Made by a program: the position numbers and the translations under genes. The notes under the pieces are model-generated. The model worked only from the letters and a program-made list of their open reading frames with translations. It had not been told where the DNA came from and did not search any database. A stretch of DNA of 64,000 nucleotides from Phytohabitans maris (lineage in GTDB: Bacteria > Actinomycetota > Actinomycetes > Mycobacteriales > Micromonosporaceae), in the NCBI RefSeq assembly GCF_031085175.1, contig NZ_JAVHUY010000036.1, forward strand, positions 1 through 64,000, in the 5' to 3' direction. Positions within the stretch are counted from its first letter, which is position 1. Every line of letters starts with the position of its first letter. Shown here piece after piece: positions 15,754 to 25,044 of this stretch.

Positions 15754-16467
15754 TCAAAATAGCGTCAACTCGACCGGTTCCTCGGGAGGCCCGCCGAGTG
15801 GCGCCCCGGGCACCCGGGCCACGAGGTGCGGGCCGTCGTTGCGTACGTCGCCGACGTCCGGCCCCACCGGACGGATCTCCAGCCCGGCCAGGAACTCGTC
15901 GCTCGGCGCGGCCAGCAGCTCGTCCGGCTCGCCCCCGCCGGCCAGCCACCCGGCCCAGCGCTGCCATGGCAGCAGCAGCGGCATGCGGTCGTGCACCAGC
16001 GCCAGGTCGCCGATCGCCGCGGTGGTGACCACGCTGAACGTCAGCCCTTCGCCCCACGGCGACCACAGCCCGGCCATCGCCAGCACGCCGCCGTGCGCGG
16101 GCGTCATGAAGTACGCCTGCTTGCGCCCGTCCGGCCGGCGCAGCCACTCGTACCACCCGTCGGCCGGCACCAGGCAGCGGCGCTTGGCGAACGGTGCCGA
16201 GTACGCGCCGGAGGTGGCGACGGTCTCCGCCCGTGCGTTGATCATCCGGGCCGCGCCCTTGGCGTCCTTGGCCCACGTGGGTACCAGGCCCCACCGCGCC
16301 GGGGCCAGCACCCGCTCCCCGCGCGAGGTGGACATCCGCACGATCGGCACCGGGTCGGTCGGCGCGACGTTGTAGTCGGGCGCCAGGGCGCCGGCCGTGT
16401 CGTCGTACGCCTCGAAGAGCGCGCTCAGATCCGCCGCGCTGCGGGTGGTCGCGTACCGGCCGCACAT
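15754..16467 (-). CDS. SRAP-family (HMCES/YedK) abasic-site protein
   Basis: A 237-residue enzyme that crosslinks to abasic sites in single-stranded DNA through its N-terminal cysteine, protecting them from breakage. The start is set at the ATG at 16467, because the active Cys must follow the removed Met: MCGRYATT. Other active-site elements are NARAET (Asn), GWYEW (Glu) and LVHDRMP (His). An upstream GTG in frame (16476) would bury the cysteine and is rejected. In mycobacteria the same gene also lies beside aroA and rsgA. Confidence 0.92.
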   Translation of the reverse strand: MCGRYATTRSAADLSALFEAYDDTAGALAPDYNVAPTDPVPIVRMSTSRGERVLAPARWGLVPTWAKDAKGAARMINARAETVATSGAYSAPFAKRRCLVPADGWYEWLRRPDGRKQAYFMTPAHGGVLAMAGLWSPWGEGLTFSVVTTAAIGDLALVHDRMPLLLPWQRWAGWLAGGGEPDELLAAPSDEFLAGLEIRPVGPDVGDVRNDGPHLVARVPGAPLGGPPEEPVELTLF

Positions 16468-16647
16468 GCCGCTCACGCTACCGCGCCCCGGGCTGGCGAC
16501 CGCCGATCCGAGGAGCGCAGCGACGAGGCGGCGGAAGCTGGCCGCCCGAGGCGCCCAGCGAGCGCTGCGAGCACAGCCCGTCTCGACACTCGGGAGAAGC
16601 CGGAACGGCGATCACCGGTTGTCCGCGGCGGACGGCAGACTGTACGG

Positions 16648-17946
16648 GTGGCCGACACGACCATCACCCGCGCACCCGTGCCGTGGACCGCGCCGACCGC
16701 CAAGGACCCGGTCGCGACCACGGTGCGCCTGCCCGGCTCCAAGTCGATGACCGCCCGGGCCCTGGTGCTCAGCGCGATCGCCGAGGGGCCCTCGACGCTC
16801 CGCCGCCCGCTGCGCGCCCGCGACACCGAGCTGATGGCCGCCGGCCTGCGCGCCATGGGGGCACAGGTGTCCACACTGGACGACGACCGCTGGGTGGTCC
16901 GCCCCAACCCGCTGGCCGGCCCGGCGCACGTCGACGTCGGCCTCGCCGGCACGGTCATGCGCTTCGTACCGCCGATCGCGGGGCTCGCCACCGGCACGGT
17001 CACGTTCGACGGCGACCCCCGCGCCCGGCTGCGGCCCCTCGGCCCGCTGGTCGGTGCGCTGCGCTCGCTCGGCGTCCGGATCGACTCGGCGGAGACCGGC
17101 GGGCTGCCGCTGGCCGTGCACGGCACCGGGCGGGTGCCCGGCGGCGAGGTGGAGATCGACGCCTCCGCCTCCAGCCAGTTCGTCTCCGGGCTGCTGCTGG
17201 CCGGCGCGGCGTTCGAGCGGGGTGTGGTCGTGCGCCACGCCGGCCCGCCCGTCCCCTCCGCCCCGCACCTGCGGATGACCGCGCTGATGCTGCGCGCGGC
17301 CGGCGGCGCGGTCGACGACACCACGCCGGACGTGTGGGCGGTGCAGCCCGGCCGGCTCTCCGGACGCGCCTGGATCATCGAGCCGGACCTCTCCGGCGCC
17401 GCGCCGTTCTTCGCCGCCGCGCTGGTCACCGGCGGCCAGGTGACGCTGCTCGGCTGGCCGCGTACCAGCTCCCAGCCGGTCGACCGGCTTCGCACCCTGC
17501 TCGACGAGATGGGCGGCCAGGTCTCCCTCGGCACCGACGGGCTGACCGTCCGCGGCACCGGGGCCGTGCATGGGCTGGACGCCGACCTCTCCGACGTCAG
17601 CGAGCTGACCCCGGTGCTGGCCGCGCTGGCGGCGCTCGCCGACTCGCCGTCCCGCCTGCGCGGGATCGCCCACATCCGCGGCCACGAGACCGACCGTGTG
17701 GCCGCGCTCGCCCGCGAGCTCAAGGCGCTCGGCGCCGACGTGACCGAGAGCCACGACGGGCTGGAGATCCGCCCCCGGCCGCTGCGCGGCGCCCCCTTCC
17801 AGACGTACGACGACCACCGCCTCGCCCACGCCGCCGCAGTCATCGGGCTGGCCGTCCCCGGCGTCGAGGTCGACGACGTGGCGTGCACGTCGAAGACCCT
17901 GCCCGAGTTCCCGGCGCTATGGTCGGCAATGGCGGCCGGAAGCTAG
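16648..17946 (+). CDS. aroA: 3-phosphoshikimate 1-carboxyvinyltransferase (EPSP synthase)
   Basis: Transfers enolpyruvate from PEP to shikimate-3-phosphate in aromatic amino-acid synthesis. The 432-residue protein has the two repeated inside-out barrels. Key motifs are LPGSKSMTARALVLSA (substrate-binding Lys), GLAGTVMRFVPPIAGL (LxGNxG variant reading GLAGTV) and YDDHRLAHAAAVIGL with SKTLPEFP at the C-terminus. The GTG at 16648 lies 6 nt after cagact, a -10-like hexamer, so it may be leaderless. rsgA follows 21 bases after the stop in the same direction. About 180 bp upstream, between it and the divergent SRAP gene, carry no gene. Confidence 0.95.
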   Translation: MADTTITRAPVPWTAPTAKDPVATTVRLPGSKSMTARALVLSAIAEGPSTLRRPLRARDTELMAAGLRAMGAQVSTLDDDRWVVRPNPLAGPAHVDVGLAGTVMRFVPPIAGLATGTVTFDGDPRARLRPLGPLVGALRSLGVRIDSAETGGLPLAVHGTGRVPGGEVEIDASASSQFVSGLLLAGAAFERGVVVRHAGPPVPSAPHLRMTALMLRAAGGAVDDTTPDVWAVQPGRLSGRAWIIEPDLSGAAPFFAAALVTGGQVTLLGWPRTSSQPVDRLRTLLDEMGGQVSLGTDGLTVRGTGAVHGLDADLSDVSELTPVLAALAALADSPSRLRGIAHIRGHETDRVAALARELKALGADVTESHDGLEIRPRPLRGAPFQTYDDHRLAHAAAVIGLAVPGVEVDDVACTSKTLPEFPALWSAMAAGS

Positions 17947-17967
17947 CAGCAGCGCCTTGGAGGGATC

Positions 17968-18999
17968 CTGACGGGGAAGCGGCGGGAGTACGACGAGGAC
18001 GACGTACGGGTCCGCCCGTCCCGTTCCTCGCGCCCGCGCACCCGCACCCGCCCCAAGCACGCCGACGCGGTCGAGGGGTTCGTGGTCGCGGTCGACCGCG
18101 GGCGGTACACGTGCCAGGTCGGCGACGTGGGCGTCACCGCGATGCGGGCCCGCGAGCTGGGCCGCAAGTCGGTGGTGGTGGGTGACCGGGTGGCGCTGGT
18201 CGGCGACGTCTCCGGGGCGCCGGGCGCGCTGGCCCGGATCGTCCGGATCGCCGAGCGCACCTCGGTGCTGCGTCGCACGGCCGATGACGACGACACCACG
18301 ACCGAGGGGCGGCTGGAGCGCGTCGTGGTCGCCAACGCCGACCAGCTCGTGATCGTCAGCTCGCTCGCCGACCCGCCGCCACGCACCGGCTTCATCGACC
18401 GGTGCCTCGTGGCCGCGTACGACGCCGACATCGACCCGCTGCTCTGCCTCACCAAGGCCGACCTGGCCGGGCCGGACGCCGTTCTCGGCTACTACGCCGA
18501 GCTCGACCTCCCGCACGTGCTCTGCCGGCCGGACGCCGACGTCGACGACCTCAGATCCTGGCTCAGCGGACGGATCTCGGTGCTCGTCGGCCACTCCGGC
18601 GTCGGCAAGTCCACGCTCGTCAACCGCCTGGTGCCGGACGCCGACCGGGCGGTCGGCGCGGTCAGCGCGGTGGGCAAGGGGCGGCACACGTCGACCAGCG
18701 CCGTCGCGCTCCAGCTCCCGGACGACAGGCCCAGCTGGATCATCGACACCCCGGGGGTACGCAGCTTCGGCCTCGCCCACGTCTCCGCGGAGAGCCTGCT
18801 GCACGGCTTCCCGGACCTGGTCGAGGCGACCGTCGAGTGCCGGCCCGGCTGCGAGCACACCGCCGACGACCCCGGCTGCGCGCTGGACGCCTGGGTGGCC
18901 GCCGGGCACGCCGACGAGCGCCGGCTCCGCTCGTACCGCCGCCTGCTCGCCTCACGATCCGGCGACCCCGACCCCGAGGCCTCACCCTCCGCTCCCTAA
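17968..18999 (+). CDS. rsgA: Ribosome small-subunit-dependent GTPase RsgA
   Basis: A 343-residue circularly permuted GTPase aiding 30S maturation. An OB-fold (about residues 35-105) precedes the G domain, in which the G4 motif LTKAD comes before the P-loop GHSGVGKSTL and G3 DTPG. A C-terminal zinc finger has CRPGCEHTADDPGC. The start is taken as CTG at 17968: it is preceded by TTGGAGGGATC with ideal spacing, and the encoded LTGKRREYDEDDVR is the conserved N-terminus of actinobacterial RsgA. Any ATG/GTG start further in (first GTG at 18082) would delete part of the conserved OB-fold. It forms an operon with aroA. Confidence 0.92.
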   Translation: MTGKRREYDEDDVRVRPSRSSRPRTRTRPKHADAVEGFVVAVDRGRYTCQVGDVGVTAMRARELGRKSVVVGDRVALVGDVSGAPGALARIVRIAERTSVLRRTADDDDTTTEGRLERVVVANADQLVIVSSLADPPPRTGFIDRCLVAAYDADIDPLLCLTKADLAGPDAVLGYYAELDLPHVLCRPDADVDDLRSWLSGRISVLVGHSGVGKSTLVNRLVPDADRAVGAVSAVGKGRHTSTSAVALQLPDDRPSWIIDTPGVRSFGLAHVSAESLLHGFPDLVEATVECRPGCEHTADDPGCALDAWVAAGHADERRLRSYRRLLASRSGDPDPEASPSAP

Positions 19000-19551
19000 C
19001 GCCCGCACCCGCCCACCTCGCTGGTGATCGCCCCTGAGCACTTTTCCCTTGATCGACACTCCAAGATCAGCCCCCGACGCAGATCGTGGTACCCGACTGC
19101 CTCCGGAGGGGCACCGATGCACCACGATCTACACAGAACCAGCCACCACCGACACCGATCACGGAATGGGTTGATCTTCTAGCGAGCGCCACTGCGGACC
19201 GTTTGCGCGGGGTCCCTGGGGAAACGTGGAGCGCAGCGGAGCTCTTCTTGGGGTGCTTTTCCGCGGGCACCACTGCGGCCGGCGGCGAGCTGGCGCTCGC
19301 CGAGTTCCCCGGCCTCCACTGCCGGCTCCGCGACACAAGCCCAACCCTGGGGCGAGGTCCGCGCTGAGGTCGCGGTCACGCCCACGGCGGGTGCGGGGCA
19401 GCTGCGCTGTCGCACGCACAGACGGGGCAGCTCCAGAGCCTCCCGCACACACATCCGCCCGCGCGGCGGCGGCGCGGTGGCCGAAGCCACCCCGACTCCG
19501 AAAGCTCGCTAGCGGGCACGGCTGGGCGGGCGGAGTCCGCGCGAGCGGCGG
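19000..19551. other. Intergenic region between convergent rsgA and a regulator gene
   Basis: This 552-bp stretch holds one recognisable element, the hairpin repeat at 19081-19130. The rest has frames open by chance in GC-rich DNA but no recognisable protein, ribosome site or codon pattern. Confidence 0.6.
19081..19130. repeat. Second copy of the ATCGTGGT hairpin family
   Basis: agatcgtggt (19081-19090) and accacgatct (19121-19130) are perfect complements, with an inner cctccggagg palindrome. The outer arms match those of 10886-10933 and, like that copy, it lies between convergent genes; terminator function or a mobile REP-like origin is likely. Confidence 0.65.
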
Positions 19552-20088
19552 TCAGACCTCGACGTAGCCGCCGCTGCGCCAGTAGACGCCGTCCTCGCGC
19601 GACATCAGCCCCTCGTCGATCAGGTAGCGGCGGAGCGAGGCGTGGTCGTCGTGCCAGGCACGCAGGATCGCGTCCACGGCCCGCTCGGGATAGCGGATGC
19701 CCGGCTCGAACGAGGCCGCGATGTGCTCCAGGATGATCCGCCGCTTGCTCCGCGCCGCCGGCATGCGCACGATCCGCCCGGCGCGGACGAAGACCCGCAA
19801 CACCGCCGCCTTGGCCCGGTCCGGGTCGAGGTCCGCCTCGGCGGCCGGCACCGGGGCGTGCTCGCGCACCGCCTCCTTGAACGCGTTGGCCTCGGCCACG
19901 ATGCGCCCGTCGACGCTGGTCAGCAGCCCACCGGTGGCGAGGCGGCGGAGCGCGACCACGACCTGGCGGGCCGGCAAGCCGGTGCGGGCCGCCACCTCGG
20001 AGGGGGTGGCCGCGCCGAGCACCACGGCGGCGAAGGTGGCGAGCCGGTCGGGCTCGGCGAGCAACCCACACAACGCATCCGGTCTCAT
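19552..20088 (-). CDS. DUF2087-domain winged-helix regulator
   Basis: A 178-residue protein with an ArsR-like N-terminal helix-turn-helix (ARTGLPARQVVVALRRLATG, about residues 34-53) and a C-terminal DUF2087 domain: RRIILEHIAASFEPGIRYPE, then VDAILRAWHDDHASLRRYLI. DUF2087 proteins are thought to be metal-sensing or small-ligand regulators. It diverges from hisN, 51 bp away, and could act on it, although that is only positional inference. Confidence 0.78.
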   Translation of the reverse strand: MRPDALCGLLAEPDRLATFAAVVLGAATPSEVAARTGLPARQVVVALRRLATGGLLTSVDGRIVAEANAFKEAVREHAPVPAAEADLDPDRAKAAVLRVFVRAGRIVRMPAARSKRRIILEHIAASFEPGIRYPERAVDAILRAWHDDHASLRRYLIDEGLMSREDGVYWRSGGYVEV

Positions 20089-20139
20089 AACCGGGACGCT
20101 ATCGCGTACGGGGTGCCGGGATCAGCTACCTTTCCCGCC

Positions 20140-20952
20140 ATGGCCCGGTACGCCGACGACCTCTCCCTCGCCCACGTGCTCGCGGACACCGCGGATTCCA
20201 TCTCCACCGCGCGGTTTCGAGCGCTCGACCTGCACGTGGAGTCCAAGCCGGACCTCACGCCGGTCTCCGACGCCGACACAGCCGTGGAACGCGCGCTGCG
20301 CGCCACCCTCGCCCGCACCCGGCCGCGGGACGCGGTGCTCGGCGAGGAGTACGGCGCGACCGAGGCGGCGGCCGGCCCGGGCACCCGGCAGTGGGTGATC
20401 GACCCGATCGACGGCACGAAGAACTTCATCCGCGGCGTACCCGTCTGGGCGACGCTGATCGCGCTGATGGAGGGCGACCAGCCGGTGGTGGGGCTGGTCT
20501 CCGCCCCGGCGCTGGGGCGCCGCTGGTGGGCGGCGGTCGGCCACGGGGCGTACGCGGGGCGGCACACCGCCGCGGCCACGCCGATCAAGGTGTCCGGGGT
20601 GAGCCGGCTCGCCGACGCCAGCTTCTGCTACTCCGACCTGATGGGCTGGGAGGAGAATGGCCGCCTCGGCGCCATGCTCGGCATTCTCCGGCAGACATGG
20701 CGTAACCGGGCATACGGCGACTTTTACGGATACATGCTCTTGGCCGAGGGTGCCCTCGACGCCATGGTCGAGCCCGAACTCTCGCTCTGGGACGTCGCCG
20801 CGCTGGTGCCGATCGTGACCGAGGCGGGCGGCTCGTTCACCGATCTGGACGGCCGGCCCGGACCGGGTGGCGGCAGCGCGGTGGCCACAAACGGCAAGCT
20901 CCACGGCGACCTGCTCGAACGCCTTTCCACCTCGGGAATTGCGGCGCTCTGA
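20140..20952 (+). CDS. hisN: Inositol-monophosphatase-family phosphatase, probably histidinol-phosphatase
   Basis: A 270-residue Mg2+-dependent phosphatase. Metal-binding motifs are LGEEYG (Glu, about residue 70), DPIDGTKNF (about 88-96) and the C-terminal WDVAALVPIVTEAGG. In actinobacteria, family members of this length with this sequence style are the HisN histidinol-phosphatase, completing histidine synthesis; inositol monophosphatase is the alternative. The ATG at 20140 lies 7 nt after tacctt, a -10-like hexamer, and no ribosome site is seen, so the mRNA is likely leaderless. Confidence 0.8.
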   Translation: MARYADDLSLAHVLADTADSISTARFRALDLHVESKPDLTPVSDADTAVERALRATLARTRPRDAVLGEEYGATEAAAGPGTRQWVIDPIDGTKNFIRGVPVWATLIALMEGDQPVVGLVSAPALGRRWWAAVGHGAYAGRHTAAATPIKVSGVSRLADASFCYSDLMGWEENGRLGAMLGILRQTWRNRAYGDFYGYMLLAEGALDAMVEPELSLWDVAALVPIVTEAGGSFTDLDGRPGPGGGSAVATNGKLHGDLLERLSTSGIAAL

Positions 20953-21010
20953 CGGGTGGTCGACGCGAGCCGACGAGGCGGGGACTGGACAATCCCGCTA
21001 GAGTCGCCGG

Positions 21011-21916
21011 GTGGCATCCACTGGCGGCTGGTGTTTCCTCGCAGCGATGATCTTGGCGTACGGTGTCGCCAACCTCCTCCAGTCGATGGCCGCCACACGC
21101 ACCACAGTGCACCACACGTTCGACCCGGGGCTCCTGCTCCGCCTGGCCAGCCACCGTACGTACCTCGTCGGCCTCTCCTGCCAGGCCCTCGGCTTCCTGC
21201 TCGCCTTCCTGGCCCGCCGCGACCTGCCGCTCTTCCTGGTGCAGGCGAGCGTGGCCGCCGGCCTCGGGGTGACCGCCGTGCTCGGCGTGCTGATCCTCAA
21301 GTGGCGGCTCCCGGCGGCCGAGGTGGGGCTGCTGGTCCTGCTCTTCGCCGGCATCGGCGCGCTGGTGCTCGCCGCCGAGCCGGCCCCCTCCCGGCGGATC
21401 GGGCCGCTCGGCCTGGTCGCCCTGGTGGTCGCGCTCGCGCTGATCGGCGTGCTGGGCTTCTTCGCGGCACGGCTGCACGGCGCGCCCGGCTCGGTCGCGC
21501 TCGGCTCGCTGGCCGGCCTCGCCTTCTCCGGCGCGGCGGTGGCGGCCCGCCCGCTCGCGGCCGTGCACTCGTTCGAGGCGCTGCTGATCCACCCCCTGCT
21601 GTACCTGCTGCTGGCCCACTCGGTGGTCGGCCAGCTGCTGCTCGGCCTGGCCATGCAGCGCGGTTCCACGACCGCCGCGGTCGCCGCCATGGACGCGGCG
21701 GGTGCGGTGCCGGCCGCCATCATCGGCCTGCTCTTCCTCGGCGACCGGATCTGGCCGGGCCGGGAGTGGCTCGCCATGATCGGCTTCCTGATCACGCTGG
21801 CCGCGGTGATCGGCCTGACCCGCTACGCCGAGCCACAACACCACCACCAGGTCGCGTCCGCCCACCGCCGCCAGCCGGTGCGCCTCCCCCAGCCGGTGCC
21901 GGCCGCCCGCCGGTAG
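21011..21916 (+). CDS. DMT-superfamily-like integral membrane protein
   Basis: A 301-residue membrane protein with about nine to ten hydrophobic segments. Two similar halves and the C-terminal segment FLGDRIWPGREWLAMIGFLI resemble EamA/DMT metabolite exporters. The His-rich tail EPQHHHQVASAHRR is cytosolic by charge. The GTG at 21011 is used; substrate unknown. It stands alone between hisN and the convergent response-regulator gene. Confidence 0.65.
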   Translation: MASTGGWCFLAAMILAYGVANLLQSMAATRTTVHHTFDPGLLLRLASHRTYLVGLSCQALGFLLAFLARRDLPLFLVQASVAAGLGVTAVLGVLILKWRLPAAEVGLLVLLFAGIGALVLAAEPAPSRRIGPLGLVALVVALALIGVLGFFAARLHGAPGSVALGSLAGLAFSGAAVAARPLAAVHSFEALLIHPLLYLLLAHSVVGQLLLGLAMQRGSTTAAVAAMDAAGAVPAAIIGLLFLGDRIWPGREWLAMIGFLITLAAVIGLTRYAEPQHHHQVASAHRRQPVRLPQPVPAARR

Positions 21917-21937
21917 CCGCCCATCTGTGATCGCTGG

Positions 21938-22591
21938 CTAAGGGCCGTCGAGGCCCTGCTCGATGGCGTACCGGGTCAGCTCCACCCGGTTGTGCAGCTG
22001 AAGCTTGCCGAGCGTGTTCTGTACGTGGTTTTGCACGGTGCGGTGCGAGAGCGTGAGGCGGGCCGCGATCTGCTTGTACGACAGCCCCTTCGCCACCAGC
22101 CGCAACACCTCGGTTTCCCGCTCGGTCAGCCGGGGCGCGCCGCCGTCCTCGGCCGGCCCGCCGCCCTTGGCCAGCCGCCGGTACTCGCCGAGCACCAGAC
22201 CGGCCAGCCCGGGCGTGAAGACCGCGTCGCCGGCGGCCGTGCGGCGTACCGCCTCGAGAAACTCCTCGGTGCTCGCCGACTTGAGCAGGTAGCCGGTCGC
22301 GCCCGCCTTCACCGCGTCGAGCACGCTCTGCTCCTCGCCGCTGGCCGAGAGCATCAGCACCCGTACGCCGGGGAGGGCGGCGAGCAGCCCGCGGATCACC
22401 TCGACGCCGGAGATGTCGGGCAGCTGGAGGTCGAGCACCACGACGTCGGGGCGGGCGGCAGGCGCGATCCGCACCGCCTGACCGCCCTCGCCGGTCGTGG
22501 CGACCAGGTCGTATCCGGCCTCGGCCAGGTCGCGGGCGACCCCCTGCCGCCACATGGGGTGGTCATCGACAACCATCACGCGGATGCTCAC
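21938..22591 (-). CDS. NarL/LuxR-family response regulator (MacR-like)
   Basis: A 217-residue regulator with a receiver domain (acidic pocket VVDDHPMWR; phospho-Asp in VVLDLQLPDISG, about residue 53; KSASTEEF Lys) and a C-terminal LuxR HTH (LTERETEVLRLVAKGLSYKQ, then IAARLTLSHRTVQNHV). Its ATG overlaps the kinase stop as ATGA, so both come from one operon. The kinase resembles MacS, so this is its MacR-type partner, controlling membrane or actinorhodin-type functions in Streptomyces; targets here are unknown. Confidence 0.88.
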   Translation of the reverse strand: MSIRVMVVDDHPMWRQGVARDLAEAGYDLVATTGEGGQAVRIAPAARPDVVVLDLQLPDISGVEVIRGLLAALPGVRVLMLSASGEEQSVLDAVKAGATGYLLKSASTEEFLEAVRRTAAGDAVFTPGLAGLVLGEYRRLAKGGGPAEDGGAPRLTERETEVLRLVAKGLSYKQIAARLTLSHRTVQNHVQNTLGKLQLHNRVELTRYAIEQGLDGP

Positions 22592-23763
22592 CGGCTCACC
22601 CTAAGGCGGAGCTCCACCTCGGTGCCTTCGCCCGGCGCCGAGATGATCTCCACCGCACCACCCAGGTCGGCGATCCGGCCGCGGATCGACTGCGCCACCC
22701 CCAGCCGCCCCTCCCGGGCCGCCTCGGCGAGCCGGCCGGCCGGGATGCCGGGCCCGTCGTCGCGTACCGCCACCGTCACCGTGCCGTCCTCCTCTTCCAG
22801 CAGGACCCAGGCACGCGCCTCCGGCCCGGCGTGGCGGGCGACGTTGTCGAGGGCCGCGCCAACGGCCGCGCCGACCTCGTGCGCGACGTCCGCCGGCAAC
22901 CGGACCGGCGTGGCCGGCGCGGCGATCGAGACCGCCGGTGAGGCGTACCCGTCGAGGATCGCGCGGAGGTCGACCTCCGGTCCGGCGCGCTGCCGCGGCC
23001 GGGCGCGCCGCCGCGCTTCCTGGCGCGGCGGCTGCCAGCTCCGCGGCGGGCGGCCGGCCACCAGCGCGCGCAGCGCCGCCTCCTGCTCGCCGGCGAGCCG
23101 GGCCAGCTCGGCCGCCTCGCCGTCCAGGTGCGCGGCGCGCCGCTGCACCAGGGCGAGCACCTGCAGTACGGAGTCGTGGATGCCGCGGGCCAGCCGCTCC
23201 CGCTCGCGGGTGGCGGCCTCCAGCTCGACCGCCCGCTGGAGCCGCTGCTCGGACTCCACGCCGAGGCGGGCGACGTGCCCCACCGCCACGCCGGCGAGCA
23301 GCATCAGCATCAGGCCGGTGGCCGAGGCGTGAGTGAGCTTGGCCCGCACGCTCACGTCCGCCAGGCCGACGACGACGGCCGCGACCGCACCCCGGCGGCG
23401 GCCCCCGGAGACCGCCCAGGCCAGCACCGGGCCGGCCTGCCAGGCGACGGCGAGGGAGGGTACGCCGTTGTCGATCGCGGTGCGGCCGACCACCCAGGGC
23501 GAGGCGAGCAGCAGCACGAGCGTCACGGCCAGGTCGGCGCCGAGCAGCGGCCAGCCGCGCCAGGCCGGGCGGGCGTACAGGTACGCGGCCGCCACCGACC
23601 AGCCGACGAGCAGGGCCAGCGCCGGGATGGCGCCGAGCGGGTGAGCGTAGTCGGTGAGGTTGACGGCGGACATCGCCACCACGTACGCCATGGAGGCGAA
23701 CCGGAACACCGCGATCGCCCGCCACAGCGGCACCTGGAACGTGCCGGACGGCTCGTCAGCCAT
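22588..23763 (-). CDS. MacS-family membrane sensor histidine kinase
   Basis: A 391-residue kinase with five to six membrane segments over about residues 15-165 and a HisKA_3 dimerisation domain whose acceptor His lies in RLARGIHDSVLQVLALV (about residue 195). An HATPase domain follows, with VAVRDDGPGIP as its G1-type box. The N-terminal membrane architecture matches the actinobacterial MacS family. Its ATG lies inside the end of the PP2C gene (8-nt overlap) and its stop overlaps the regulator start, giving a three-gene coupled operon. Confidence 0.85.
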   Translation of the reverse strand: MADEPSGTFQVPLWRAIAVFRFASMAYVVAMSAVNLTDYAHPLGAIPALALLVGWSVAAAYLYARPAWRGWPLLGADLAVTLVLLLASPWVVGRTAIDNGVPSLAVAWQAGPVLAWAVSGGRRRGAVAAVVVGLADVSVRAKLTHASATGLMLMLLAGVAVGHVARLGVESEQRLQRAVELEAATRERERLARGIHDSVLQVLALVQRRAAHLDGEAAELARLAGEQEAALRALVAGRPPRSWQPPRQEARRRARPRQRAGPEVDLRAILDGYASPAVSIAAPATPVRLPADVAHEVGAAVGAALDNVARHAGPEARAWVLLEEEDGTVTVAVRDDGPGIPAGRLAEAAREGRLGVAQSIRGRIADLGGAVEIISAPGEGTEVELRLRVSR

Positions 23764-24952
23764 CGACGACCGCGCGCAGGGCGAGTACGCACGTGTCGTC
23801 GTCGGCGCTCGCCGGCTGGAGGCGGGCCAGCAGGGCCTCCAGCGGCAGCTCGGCCGCCCCGGCGACCGCGCGGAGCACGGGGCCGAGCCAGTCGCTGTCG
23901 TACGTGCGCCGCTCGATCAGCCCGTCCGTGAAGATCAGCATCGTGTCGCCGGGGGCCAGCTCGGTGACCGCCGTCGCGTATTCGGAGCCGCGGAGGGCGC
24001 CGACAAGCATGCCCTCCGGCCGGTCGAGCGGCGTCGCCCCGGCCCGGGTGAGCAGCACCGGCGGTGGGTGCCCGGCCTGGGCCCAGGTGACCGAGGAGGT
24101 CTCCGGGTCGAAGCGGGCCACGGCGGCGGTCGCGGTCGGGCCGGTCGGGTCGTCGCAGACCATCTGGTTGAGGTACGCGAGCAGCCGGGCGGGGTCGTCG
24201 GTGGTGACGGCGAGCGCGGAGAGCGCGTGCCGCAGCCGGGCCATCGTGGCGGCCGCCGGCATCCCGTGTCCGGCCACGTCGCCGACCGCCAGGAGCGTAC
24301 GGTCGCCGGGCAGGTGCACCAGGTCGAACCAGTCGCCGCCGACCCGGGCCAGCTCCTCGGCGGGCTGGTAGCGCACGGCCGCCCGCAGGCCGGGGCGGCG
24401 CACCGTGCCCTCCGGCACCGGCAGGATGACCTGCTGGAGCGCGGCGACGACCCGGTGCTCGGTCTGGAGGCTGGCCTGGAGCTCGGCCGACTCGGCTTCG
24501 ATGTCGGCGAGCCGGGCCCGGTCACGCTCGGCCGCCTCGAAGACGCTGACGTCCTGCATGATCCCGTACGCCACGCGGACCCGCCCGTCCCGCCCCCGCT
24601 CGGCCTCGAAGATCGCCCGGATGTGCCGTACCCCGCTGGGGACCACGATCCGGCAGGTGACGTCGATCGGCTGGGCGTCGCCGATCAGCGCCTGGGCCGC
24701 CTTGTCAAAGCGCCCCACGTCGTCGGGGAGGACGTACTTGCGGACCCGCGCGAGGGTGGCGGGACCGGCCGCCCGGTCCCGCTCGAAGATCTCGTAGAGA
24801 TGGTCGGACCAATGGACCGTGTCGGTGGTGAGGTCCCACTCCGCCCAGCCCAGGTTGCCCAGCCTCTCGGTCCGCGTGAGCCGGTCGAGGATCTCGGCCG
24901 TACTCCTCGCGGTGCTTTCTGGCACCCCTTGACCATCCCACAAGCCGTCCAC
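23756..24952 (-). CDS. PAS-domain PP2C (SpoIIE-type) phosphatase
   Basis: A 398-residue serine phosphatase likely to dephosphorylate an anti-anti-sigma (STAS) protein. A PAS domain (about residues 25-140, with GWAEWDLTTDTVHWSDHLYE) is followed by a short coiled-coil and an SpoIIE-type PP2C domain (about 190-395). The metal-binding aspartates are in GGDWFDLVHL, VGDVAGHG and IFTDGLIE, and the last in DDDTCVLALR. It heads the operon with MacS/MacR, and a divergent single-domain ATPase gene (25045) lies 92 bp away, a natural partner-switching counterpart. Whether it acts on the STAS proteins at 42-45 kb is untested. Confidence 0.88.
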   Translation of the reverse strand: MDGLWDGQGVPESTARSTAEILDRLTRTERLGNLGWAEWDLTTDTVHWSDHLYEIFERDRAAGPATLARVRKYVLPDDVGRFDKAAQALIGDAQPIDVTCRIVVPSGVRHIRAIFEAERGRDGRVRVAYGIMQDVSVFEAAERDRARLADIEAESAELQASLQTEHRVVAALQQVILPVPEGTVRRPGLRAAVRYQPAEELARVGGDWFDLVHLPGDRTLLAVGDVAGHGMPAAATMARLRHALSALAVTTDDPARLLAYLNQMVCDDPTGPTATAAVARFDPETSSVTWAQAGHPPPVLLTRAGATPLDRPEGMLVGALRGSEYATAVTELAPGDTMLIFTDGLIERRTYDSDWLGPVLRAVAGAAELPLEALLARLQPASADDDTCVLALRAVVDG

Positions 24953-25044
24953 GGCCGGCGAGAGTCGTCAGACTCGGGGCTGACCGGCGGCGATGGCCCT
25001 ACCACCAGACGGCGGCGGCCGCACCCCTTCGGTACGGTTGGCCC

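Noticed and set aside
18082-18999. rsgA starting at GTG 18082
   Set aside because: It would lack part of the OB-fold, and no ribosome site is present; CTG 17968 has both conserved residues and GGAGG.
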